Assembly (NCBI GenBank): GCA_033032865.1
Contig: JAWHQI010000040.1
Span: 7,175,001 to 7,239,000, forward strand
Length of the DNA: 64,000 nucleotides
DNA from: Dactylorhiza incarnata
Taxonomy: Eukaryota > Streptophyta > Magnoliopsida > Asparagales > Orchidaceae
Direction: 5' to 3'
Part shown: one piece after another, positions 45,302-56,046 of the stretch
How positions within the stretch are numbered: position 1 is the stretch's first letter
How the letters are laid out: every line of letters begins with the position of its first letter
Notes under the pieces: generated by a model
What the model saw: the letters and a program-made list of their open reading frames with translations, nothing else
Told to the model about the DNA's origin: nothing
Database searches by the model: none
Program-made: the position numbers and the translations under genes

Positions 45302-46740
45302 TCAGAGAGCGGAGTGATCTGCAAGAACAATAACTTTCGAGAGCGTTATATATGATCGAAATTTATCAAATGCAAAAATAATTGCCAAAAATTCTTTCTC
45401 CATTATCGTATAATTTGCTTGAGCGGATGTTAGTGTTTTGCTTGCGTAATAAATTTGGTGAAAATATTTATTCACCTGTTGGCCTAATATAGCCCCTACA
45501 GCAAAATCGCTTGCATCAAACATAATTTTAAACGGTAAAGACCAATTTGGCGCGATAAAAATTGGCAAATTAATAAGTTCATTTTTAATTTTTTTAAATG
45601 AATTTAAACATTCTTCATTAAAAATGAATGCGGATTCTTTTTCTAATTATTGTGTTAGCAGTTTTGTAATTTTTGAAAATCGTGTATGAACTGACTATAA
45701 AATCCCGCGTGACCTAGAAAACTTCTTATCGAATTTACGTTGGTTGGAGGGGAAAGTTTTTCTATGACTATGATCATGGCCCGATCGACATCGATCCCTT
45801 TACTAGAAACTTTATGTCCGAGGACTAATCACTCTTGGACCATAAAGTGGAACTTCTCCCAGTTGACTGTCAAATTCATATCTTCGCAGCGTTGGAGAAT
45901 ACGATCAAGATTATTTAAGCAATTTTTAAAAGAATCGTCAAAGACTGGAAAATCATCCATAAAAACTTCCATGGCGTCTTCTACTAATTCATTAAAAATT
46001 GCCAACATAAATCTTTGAAATGTAGCCGGCATATTGCAAAGACCAAATGACATTCTTCGATATGCAAATGTGCCGAAGGGACAAGTAAAAGTGGTTTTCT
46101 CTAAGTCTTCGGGCGCAATTGGGATTTGAAAATATCCCGAAAGACCATCAAGAAAATAATAGTGTGAGTGACCGAATAGACGTTATAATATTTGGTCAAT
46201 TAAGGGTAACCGAAAGTGATCCTTACAGGTGGCATTAATTTCTTGTAATCGATGCATACCCGCCAACCCGTTACACTACTGGTTGGAATCAACTCGTTAT
46301 TTTCATTTGTAACTACCGTTATTCCACCCTTTTTAGGCATGACTTGCACCGGGCTATACCCAATTGCTATTAGAAATTGGGTAAATAAATCCCGTGTTTA
46401 CTAATTTTATAATTTCGGCCTTAACGGCATCCTTCATATTGGGATTAAGGCGTCGTTGAGGCTGAATAGTGTCGCGATAATTATTTTCTAAATTTATGTT
46501 ATGCGTGCAAGAAGAGGGGTTAATCCCCTTGATATCCAAAATTTGTCATGCAATTGCATGGTGGTGATTATTTAAAATTTTAATTAATTTGGAAATTTCT
46601 GAATCATTAAGCACGGAAGATATGATTACTGGCAATTTTGAATCTTTTTCTAAAAATATATATTTTAAATGTTTTGGCAATTGTTTTAATTCTAAACTCG
46701 GCAGCTTCTCATAAGATGTTGTTACTTTGAAATTATTCAA
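45302..46740 (-). pseudogene. pol: E12 Athila reverse transcriptase and RNase H remnant
   Basis: Three open pieces in order on the minus strand. 46354-46539 is the RT start (RRLNPNMKDAVKAEIIKLVNTGFIYPIS). 45829-46053 has MSFGLCNMPATFQRFM and the catalytic FMDDF. 45302-45568 is RNase H (FDASDFAVGAILGQ; TTMEKE-type motif with final DHSAL). A frame at 46546-46740 precedes RT. Stops and shifts lie between the pieces. Confidence 0.8.
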
Positions 46741-46906
46741 TTTTATTTTTCAAATTTAAGCGGCCAAATTATTTCTTTTAAATAAAATAAATTTGCAATA
46801 TCCAGATTTTCAAATAATGGAGAGACAATTTCAGAAAACGACTTTATTTCCTCTTCAAATTTTGTTTCTAAGGTAAAACAAAAGTCATCGTTAGAAAAAG
46901 AGTTTT

Positions 46907-47786
46907 TCATGGAAGAGCCGGTAATAAAAGTAACTTCTTCATCCCCACACGTAGGAGAAGCTTTCCATTACTTATGTATATTATTGCCCTAGAGGTGGCA
47001 AAGAAGGGACGGCCGAGTATAAGGGGCACTTCGGCGTCTTCCTCGATGTCTAGAATGACAAAGTCTACCGGAAAGATAAATTTGTCTACTTTAACTAAAA
47101 CATCCTTTACGACCCCCATTGGGTATTTTATTGACATATTCGCTAGTTGGATGCTCATTTTAGTTGGGGTTAGGGTGCCCAACCCAAGCTTTTTGAATAG
47201 AGAAAATGACTTCAAATTTATACTAACCCCTAAATCGGCTAAGGCATGCTTAATTTGATAATTGCCGAAAAGACACGGGATCAAGAATCATCCCCGATCA
47301 TTTAATTTTTTTTGGCAGTTTGTTTAAAACAACTGTCGAGCACTCTGCATTTAGAGATACGCATGAAACATTTTCAAGCTTCTTTTTATTAGTTAACAAA
47401 TCTTTTGAAAATTTTGCGTACTTAGGCATTTGAGAAATTGCCTCGCAAAAAGGAATATTAATTTGAATTTGTTTCAAAATATCAATGAATATTTTATAGT
47501 GCTCCTCGTTGCGCTTGTTAATAAACTTAGAAGGATAAGAGACTATAGGATTATTAAAATTGCGCGGAGCTAAAACAGAAGAATGTGTAGGAGAAGAAAT
47601 AAGCTGTGGAGGTGAAGTTGAAACGTTTACCTCGGGCTCGGTTAATTTTAATGATTTTACCTCCTTTTCGATACTGAGGGTTATTGCATTGGCACTCTCC
47701 CGTGGATTGGGCTCAGTATTGCCCGGTAGAGCTCCTTGCTGGCATTCGGAGAACATTTTGGCGAGCTGTCCAATTTGATTTTCCAA
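46907..47786 (-). pseudogene. pro: E12 Athila gag-protease linker and protease
   Basis: 47298-47786 has the ENQIGQLAKMFSECQQGALPGNTE motif that follows Gag in Athila elements, then a linker. 46907-47284 is a retropepsin-like domain (ALADLGVSINL in place of the usual DLGAS, then VPLILGRPFFATSRA). The two lie in different frames. Confidence 0.78.
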
Positions 47787-47902
47787 GCTTTTAATAGATT
47801 CAGAGAGGTTTCAGATATTGGACCCATTGGAGGCAACATATTTAGAGAACACCTCTTCAATTGAAGAAGGCTTCGGGGGTGGAGCGGCGAATCCAGGATG
47901 AT

Positions 47903-49025
47903 TCACTTGTGGCGTTGAGCATTATTGGAGTTGCTCCATGAAAATTTGGGATGGTTCCTTGAACCCGGATTATAGGAATTATTAAAAGAAATGTAATTAT
48001 TCGGGTTATAAAGAGGATGATTATAGTTTCCTATATAATCTACAAGTTCTTGAACAAAATTATTATTATTATTATTATTATTATCCCAATTGGTGGTGGC
48101 GGAGGAAGCAGACATCTCCGCTACTTCCTTAGTTAATCTTTCTACTTCTAACGCTAAATTAGTAGTTGCCTCAACTTCATAGAGTCCGGTGGGCTTGTTA
48201 GGTCGCGTTAGTGGCGCATTCCACTGGTAAGCGTTCATGGCCATTTCCTCGAAAAGCACTTGAGCGAATTCGCGGGTTTTATTATTTGAGGTACCTCTGG
48301 CGACCGCATCCATCATTTGCCTTGTTTGGAATTTCAAACCATTGTAGAATATTTGAACTTGTTGCCAATTTGCAAGCGCATGGTGAGGGCATCTCCACAA
48401 AAGTTCCTTGAATCGCTCTCATGTATCATAGAGAGTCTCCTAGTCAATTTGCAGAAAAGACACAATATCAGTGCGCAATTTAGCTGTCTTGGATGGGGGA
48501 AAATATTTTGTTAAGAATTTCTCCGTCATTTCCGCCCATGTAGTGATGGATCCTCTAGAAAGAGAGCTCAACCACTGCTTAGCCTTTGACCGCAAAGAGA
48601 AGGGAAATAAATGCAATCGAATGACATCATCAGTAACGCCATTTATTTTAAATGTATCGCATATTTCAATAAAAATTAGAGAGATGAGAATTTGGATGTT
48701 CATCTAGCAAACCATCAAAGGTTACCGATTGTTGTACCATTTGGATGATGCTAGACTTGATCTCAAAATTATTATTTGCCACTATAGGGCGCACAATACT
48801 TGATTGTGTCCCTTCTAGGTTCAGCCTCGCATAATAGGACATGGTCCATTGTGGGGCCTCTTCCGGATTTGGCTCTCCCATAATATCGATGTTAGTGTCT
48901 CCGATAGATTCTTTTGGAATAATAGGTAGTTCTCGATCATAGAAGTGAAGGCGTCGTCGTAAGGTGCACTCTATTTTCATATTGAAATTAGAATCAGGAT
49001 TATTCGAAGAATTTCCTTGGGTCAT
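47903..49025 (-). pseudogene. gag: E12 Athila Gag
   Basis: Starts MTQGNSSNNPDSN at 49025, about 320 bases after the primer site. It continues FEIKSSIIQMVQ, then in another frame DTFKINGVTDDVIRLHLFPFSLRSKAKQWL, then WRCPHHALANWQQVQIFYNGL, the classical Athila Gag order. A run of ATT codons (48058-48083) encodes poly-Asn. At least one frameshift (about 48690) and stops near 48440 break it. Confidence 0.82.
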
Positions 49026-49164
49026 ACACCAAAAAGGAATAAAAATTTAAAAATAGCTAGAAGAAAAGAAGGGAAAAGGAAATTAAAATGTTATTATGAA
49101 TTTATATATATGAATTTTTTTTCAATTAAAAATATTTTTATTTTTTTAGGCGATTTAAAATTAG

Positions 49165-49253
49165 TCTTGGACTTCCCAAGGTCTACCCGGTGAAGCGTTC
49201 GAACTAGTACTAGGAGATATGTTGGGGTGACATCCAAACCTCCATTTCAAAGA
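49165..49253 (-). ncRNA. Conserved ~90-nt structured element, copy 3 (E12 leader, between primer site and gag)
   Basis: Element-sense ends TCTTTG and CCAAGA (five of six pairs). It lies in the 5' leader, where packaging and dimerisation signals of retroelements are normally found. Confidence 0.55.
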
Positions 49254-51679
49254 ATAGTATTGCACATTAATTAAAAATTAAAAATGAAGAAAAGAAACGA
49301 TAAAATTAATAGATATTCTTTTTTCGAAATATCAACTCAATTTCCCCGGCAAAGGCACCAAAAACTTGATGAGTGCAAACTGTAACATCCCATTTCCTAC
49401 TAGACCCCCTAACTCCAATTTAGGGTGAGACAAGTGGTGAGTATGGTGAGTTTGAGCTAGATTGCAGCCTTAGGACACATAGGGTTAGGTGAACTCACAT
49501 GGGGTCACCAATTGACCCAATTTGACCAAAGTCAAACTTGGGACAACATAGGTCAAATCCTCCCCAATAAGTTCAATTGAACCCCAAAGCATGAAATTGA
49601 CTTCAACCCTAGTCTTAGAACATCATGGGGGACCTAATTGACCCAAAAGCCCCATCATGGGGTCAACAATTTGACCAACTTGACCAAAGTCAACATTTCC
49701 CCAATTTTGGTCAAAATTACACCTTTGGGTCAAATTGGCTCACTTAGGTCTTCACCATGACTCAACCAACCTTGGGTAGTGTCACTGAACTCAATGTCAA
49801 CACATTGGACCAGTCAACACACCCAATTGACCAAGTCAACCCAAAGTCAACATAGGGTCAACTTTGCCTAAATTGGGCTTAATTGGAATTAATCCAAATT
49901 CCAATGGATTAAGGCCCTCACCCAAAGCCCATTCTGAGGCCCAAGAGTCAATGACCAGCCTTGCCCCCCATTTCCAACATGCAAGCACATGCATGGGGGC
50001 AAAAGTGGAAAATCCCCCTTCCTCCATTAAGAAACAAGAGAATTTTGGGAGAGAAGGCCATGTGGCCCTCCTCTCCTCTTGCCAAGACCTCCTCTGAACC
50101 CCCCACATGAATGCCAGACGAAATTGAGAAGAGGGAATGCCACTTGGCGGCTAGGAGGAGCAACCATGGTAGAACTGAAGCCCCCCCTCTCCAAACTCCT
50201 ATAACCAGCCCCTCTTAGCTCAATTCGACCCTTCCATCACCTTCAGAGGGTTGAGAGCAGTCGAGCCAGTATATTGGAGCATGGAGAACAGTGCAGAAAT
50301 GGTATTTCGAGCAGGGTCGCCGGAGCTCGCCACCGCCATGCCGCACCACCACAATACCCGCCGCCAGGCCCTATTTCAGGCACGATTTCTCCCCCTCTCC
50401 CTCTATGCTAGTTATCTAAGATCTTAGCAATGGCAGCCGATCTCAATTGAGCCGTCAGCCATGGGATTTTCCCTCCCGTTTCTCCGTTTGGACTTCCTCC
50501 AGGGATCGCCGGAAAACCCCACCTCCGGCCACCATTCCACCGCCAATCCACGGCCAACCCCTCAACGGAGGTGGTGGCGGTGGCAGATGGCCGGGGAGGG
50601 TGGTGGTTGGCCGGGATCAAGAGCCTTTTCCTCTGGGCCGTCGGCTAGAGGTAGGAGATGAAATCACAGCCGTTGATTTCATCTCCTTGATCTCTATTAG
50701 CAGACCACAATAATTCTGCCTAGAATTATTCAGTGGTTTGCATGCAATTTTTCAAGGCCTTAGAGGCCATTTTGGAAAAAAGAGGCAGAGAAAACTTTTG
50801 TAGCCCTATGTGTCTACTTTCATTTGCCACTAGAATCAACTGATTTGGTGCAATGTGGACACCAGGGAACTCATTTCCCTAGGACTGCTCCTTGTGTAGG
50901 GCAGAAATTAAAAGTGCAATATCTTTTAAATGGCTTAACCAAATCCCTTCATTTGTCTACCATGCATGCATGGTATGATGTCACACCTAGGGTTTCAATT
51001 TGGGAATTGTTGGATGTGTATCCATTGAGTTATTTCATTTATTAGTAAAAGTAAATATTTGGTATATATGGAGTTGTATAACTCCAAACACCCCCTAATT
51101 TGGGGGGTGAGCTCTTTTTATATATCTAAATCTCTGGTTAAAATTTCATCACATGTGCATGAGTATTTTTCTCTGAATTTCAAAATGAAGTTAGGGTCTT
51201 AAGTGAAAATTTTGGGTGCTAATAGTCAATTTTGGCTTTTGAGCTTTTTGATGGAATTGAAGGTGGGAATCACCTTGCATGCCTCTGAAACCTTGGGGTT
51301 AGTGTATGTCATGAGGATATACATCATTGACATAAGTTTCATGATTATTGGAAGTTATTTTCCTAAAGTTTTTAATTAAATGAAAATTGTCACACATTTA
51401 AATTAATGAAATAATTTGAATCATAAACTTAGGTATAAATCCAAAACTCTGGGAAATGGATCTTTGACTGGAAAGGCACATTTAGGAATTTTGTTGGAAT
51501 TTTTGGACCTCATTTATTTCTCTGAATATGATTTATTTGGTTAGGTCAATTTATTCAAATATGACATTTAGGTCTCATATGCTTTTGGAGAACTATGAAA
51601 TTATTCTAGTAGGTTTCCTTGGTGATTTTATAGCTCTGTAAATTTTATCATAATTTTTAGATGAATTTTTGTGATAATT

Positions 51680-52850
51680 ATCAATTTATTGAGGAAAAAC
51701 CCCCTTTTGTAATTAATTACTTTAATGGGGTAAAATAGTTTGTAAAATTCTAAATCTCTGGATTTAGTGTTTTTAAATGATTATTATACTAGGATAATTT
51801 TCTCAGAATTTATAGAGACATATTATGGGTAGTTGTAGTGTAAATCTCTATTTGCACCCCATTTATGTTAAATATAAATAATGGTCAAATATTCCTGTTA
51901 AAAATGTGAAACTTAGGATTTGGTGTTCTTAGACCATTCTTATGCCATTATATTTTTCCCAGAATTTATTGAAGTCTTAACAAAGCACTTGTAGTGTAAA
52001 CCCTGATAAGCACACCAAACGTAACAAATGATAATTAAGGGTAAATACTCCTTAGAATAATATAAAACTTAGGCATTGCTGCTTTTAGGTCAATAACATA
52101 CTTCTATGATTTATTCAGATTTTATTGAGACGTGTAGGTGGTGGTTGTAGTGTAAACTCTTATTGGCACACCGCTTGTATTAAATGAACATTGTGGATAA
52201 ATATTACCTGGAATATTATGAAACCTTGGATTTGGTGTTTTTAGATGATTAGTATGCTAGGTTAATTTTCTCAGAATTTTTGGAGTTCACATTTTAGTAC
52301 TTGGTGTGTAAAGTCACATCTTCATCTTTTTCATGATAAATATAAATTATGATTATAAATTTACTGGAAAAATATGATCTTCTGGAAATAGTGTGTTTAT
52401 GTCAATATGAAGCTACTGCAATTTTTCCAGATTTGTAGGAAGTCTAATTTCAGTAATTGTAGTGTAGAGACATGTTTTCTCTCCTTTAAAGATAAATAGA
52501 AATTGTGGGTTTAAAATGTTTGGAAAAATATGATCTTCTCGAAATAGTGATTCTATTTTCATATGAAGCTACTGTAATTTTTCCAAATTTTTAGGAAGTC
52601 TAATTTCAGTAATTGTAGTGTAGAGCCATGTTTTCTCTCCTTTAAAGATAAATAGAAATTGTGGGTTTAAAATGTTTGAAAAAATATGATCTTCTGGAAA
52701 TAGTGATTTCATGTTCATATGAAGCTACTGTAATTTTCCAGAATTTTAGGAAGTCAAAATCTTGTACTTGATGTGTAAAATTATTTTTCCATTCATTCAT
52801 TGAAAATTAGGGATTATGGTTATTTAATTGCTGGAAAAATATGAAATATT
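51680..52850 (+). repeat. Tandem array with 156-bp period in E13 LTR
   Basis: The landmark GTAGTGTAAA (or a close variant) starts at 51835, 51991, 52147, 52303, 52459, 52615 and 52770: six steps of 156, 156, 156, 156, 156 and 155. The units around 52367-52740 are the most alike. Confidence 0.85.
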
Positions 52851-53350
52851 GGAAATCTTTTTATCATGTCACATTTCACCTCTGGAAGGATATTTAACAA
52901 GTTTGAATTCACTAGCATGATACCTCCTTCACATTTTAGATTCAGATTAGTAATTAATGAATTTTTATAGGGGGCAAAATTATATGAAACATGCTTGGAT
53001 TTTGATCATCCCTTATTTTATCCACTATGAATCTATGATAAAAAAATTAGAAGTCATTTGGAAGTAATTTGACCAAGGTTCCATCATAGGAATCTAAGTT
53101 AGTTATATGTCGTGGTCTGCGGATAGTGACAACTCATTATGATGAATAGGTCAATATAATCACAAGGAAATCAGTGAGAATTTGATTATATCAAGAGATG
53201 AGTATAGACCACTTAGAGGACTAAAAGTTATTAGAGTTGAATCCAAAAGAACAATTGCGTAGGGGCTGAATGAAACGTAAGGCGTTAAGTTATAAAGAGT
53301 ATTGAGAGGGTGGAAGGTTAGGTCTGGGTAGCCACCAAGAATATTAATTG

Positions 53351-53435
53351 TCCTGGAAAGGGGTTGGGCATCATCCCATCACATACCCTAGTACCTTGCG
53401 AACCCTTCACCGGGTAGCCCTCGGGAAGTCTAGGA
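53351..53435 (+). ncRNA. Conserved ~90-nt structured element, copy 4 (E13)
   Basis: Ends TCCTGG and CTAGGA pair fully (one G-U). Relative to copy 2, a T-to-C and an A-to-G change compensate each other. The core CCTAGTACC and CTCGGGAAGTC is retained; 85 nt. Confidence 0.55.
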
Positions 53436-53552
53436 TCCACCCTAAACTTCCAAGTATAATAATAACTAAACAAGGGTAGTCTAAATAGGTTGTATAATTC
53501 AAGTGGAATGATAAGTGGGTAATTTTATGGTAGATATCAATAATACTAAGTG

Positions 53553-53642
53553 TCTTGGGAAAGGGAACTTTGGGGTGTCATCCAATTGTAGTTCCTAGTA
53601 CCGTAGCTAGCCCTTTACAGGGTAATCCTCGGGGGTCCAAGA
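53553..53642 (+). ncRNA. Conserved ~90-nt structured element, copy 5 (E13)
   Basis: Ends TCTTGG and CCAAGA pair perfectly. Interior diverged, but CCTAGTACCG and CCTCGGG are kept. It lies 118 bases after copy 4 in the same orientation. Confidence 0.5.
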
Positions 53643-55135
53643 TTAAACGTAAACCGTAGTGGTAAGATGTTGTACAAGAATAATTTAATAACACACTCAC
53701 CCACACCCCGTGGTTACGGGAGCTTAGTCGGTTTGGTGCTATGAGCAGTAAGCTCCGTGTTTATAAGAGCGGATTGATAAGTTAGGTGAGCCTGTGACTC
53801 AGTAGAGTTTGCTGGTACGGACGGTTTGGTCCGGTGAGCCGGTGGCTCGGAAGGTTATTAATGACGGGCAGGTTAGCCCGGGGAGCTTTTGGCTCGGAGG
53901 TAGATAGTAGAGCATGTTGCATATGCACGAAGGTGGTGGGTCTTCGGTATTGGACAGTCGTTCACACCGACGTCAATACGTTGACTCGGCAAGTGTGGTA
54001 ATTACACTTAGCCATGAAAATCTGGCGGTCCAGTCAGCAAGAGTACGCAGACGCTCCGCGATTTTGTGTTGAGGCGTACGATAGGTCTAGGTTAGGTAGT
54101 GCGAATACCAACCTAGAGGTGGGCGAGGCCCAACCCACCGCTTCCGTTTGCCACTACGGTAGTATCCTGGGAGTCTTGCTAGCTCCAAAAAGGGGGAACT
54201 AAAGGTCTATGCGCATAGAGTCGTGGTGAGTGAGTTGCACTTGTATGAACATAGCATAACAACATACCTTGCATGTCATAGCATGAACATTGCATTTCAA
54301 CCCCTACCCCTATCGTATAAATTGGTATGGGACTTTTTATACGATAGGCCCTGCTAAACGACCCCTTGATCTATAGGTTTGTATGGGCATTCCTATAAAT
54401 CAATGGTTACTCTTAAATTAATTTACTTGCATCGCACTGCTTCTCTTGCTTACCTCTTTTACTGCTGCGACATTACTTTACTGCACTTATTACTGTTTAC
54501 TTGCTCATACTGCTAGTATAGAATTTTATATGGACATACTCTTGTTAGCATAGAATGTTTGTCACCTGCTACCTTCTTGATTACTCCACTTTGTTGTCCT
54601 CCGCTTCTTCCTCTCGCACGGTGCCTATGAGTCGCGGGGGGAGGCGGGGACAAAATCAGCTTAGTCTTTATGACTAATGGTCGGTGGTGACCGTAGGTAA
54701 CCGAGGAGCTGGAGCCCAGCTAGCAGGGGAGACAGGACCAGTGGAGCAGATGTCGTGCTTTACTACCGTTACTGGACAGGTGTTCGATGAGAGATGTTTA
54801 TGTTTGTAGCTTCCGCATTGATATATATAGTGAGAGAGAAAATTGTACTTCTTTTATTCATTCGGACATGTACCGGGCATAAGCCCATTTTCTCGTCCTT
54901 TTATTGTACTCATTGATGGACAGTTTTCATTTGGATATATATATATACAGATGCGTGTGATTGTGGACTTATGTTCTAGCTCTTATTCTTATCTCTTGTT
55001 GGCCTGGTTGAACGTTCTTGCCGGCAGGATCGGCGTCTTGCGGAGGTGACTAACTTGTATGCTAGCATCACCATAAGGCGGCGGTTCTGGGCATAAGATC
55101 CCGGAACTCTCCTGGTGCGGGAGAGGGATCTTACA

Positions 55136-56046
55136 AATGGTAGAGCCCAAACGATCCAACGAGAAAGAAGTCCACAAAAATTGGGACACCCCCGCTCGAG
55201 TTAGTTTGAGGACAAACTAGCAGCGGAAGCAGTGGTGTGCCCATGTGTAAAAATCACACAATTTAGTCCTTTAACCAATGAGTTAGGCCAACCCAACTAA
55301 GGACAACACTTTAGTTTTGACTTACCAAGACGTTTTCATAGTGTATCTTAGTCTTAATTCAATCTCAAGTATAGTTTTGGTTAGGACAGGGGATTCCCAA
55401 CATGGTTAAAGGGAAGAGCTTAGTATGAGTGTAGGAGTTTGAGGCTTACACTCTGATGCTTACCGCTCACTTATCAAATGATTTTTACCCCTTAACCAAA
55501 CTAATTGAACCATCTCAAAAAATTTGGTGCCTGTGACCTACTTTTGGAGTAATAAGAGACTCTTACGCATAAATTATCCTACCAATTATACTTCCCGTAT
55601 ATTTTACGGTGAAGCAGTCACCAAGACAAGTATTAGAGGTCGAATAAGAATCCAAATCCAAAGAAGGCCCATTCTTGGTTAGGTCACACATTGAACTTAA
55701 GAAGGATTCGTGAATGGTAACTTTAAGGACCTTGAATGTGTATCATATCAATAAAGTATCAAGGTGGAACTCCAAGACAAGGTTGTATGCCCTAAGAATT
55801 GTGTGCATATATTTAGGGTAAATGCACTATAGTGATATCGAAGAAATTTAGCCCAAAATATATGGGGGCTTATCCCTTTTGTTTATTGGGCCAACTTAGT
55901 ACTAACTTGAGTCTCCCTAGACCTCATTTAGAAGATGAATCTCAAACTTATAGACCTTGAGGTTTTATATGTGTAGTCAAGTAAATAAGAGGATAGCAAA
56001 ATAACCATTGGGGATGTGCTTAGGGGTCATCAAGTTATACGTGTAT
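55136..56046 (+). other. E13 interior, first part, non-coding
   Basis: No gene recognised. Primer-like TGGTAGAGCCC at the start, then a hairpin TAGTTTG-AGGA-CAAACTA near 55200. Confidence 0.5.
56042..56046. repeat. Target-site duplication of E14, left (TGTAT)
   Basis: Repeated exactly at 63297-63301. Confidence 0.95.

Larger units (their letters stand above)
40546..49380 (-). mobile_element. E12: Athila element with gag-pol remnants, minus strand
   Basis: 3' LTR 40546-42270, interior 42271-49366, primer site (minus TTTTTGGTGCCTTTGCCGG, about 49342-49364), then only the first 14 bases of the 5' LTR (49367-49380) before E13 interrupts it. Order on the minus strand is gag, protease, RT, RNase H, integrase, as in Athila. 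Many stops and shifts indicate an old copy. Confidence 0.87.
49381..55135 (+). repeat. E13 5' LTR, about 5.75 kb
   Basis: Starts TGTAACATCCC and ends GGGATCTTACA, followed by AATGGTAGAGCCC, which resembles a tRNA-Met primer site with three bases missing. It contains a W-box cluster (49509-49861), a TATA-like CCTATAA (50198-50206), a GC-rich leader-like part (50230-50650), a 156-bp tandem array (about 51680-52850), two copies of the ~90-nt element, GAGCC/GGCTC repeats (53730-53905) and twin hairpins (54309-54403). The second LTR is outside the window, so the length rests on the two ends only. Confidence 0.55.

Noticed and set aside
50447..50713. Pro/Gly-rich frames in the GC-rich part of the E13 LTR, as a possible LTR-borne first exon like E2
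   Set aside because: I could not find a donor and acceptor pair leading into a recognisable Gag, since the E13 coding region is not in the window.
54014..54202. 62-codon frame in the E13 LTR
   Set aside because: No similarity or context supporting a gene.
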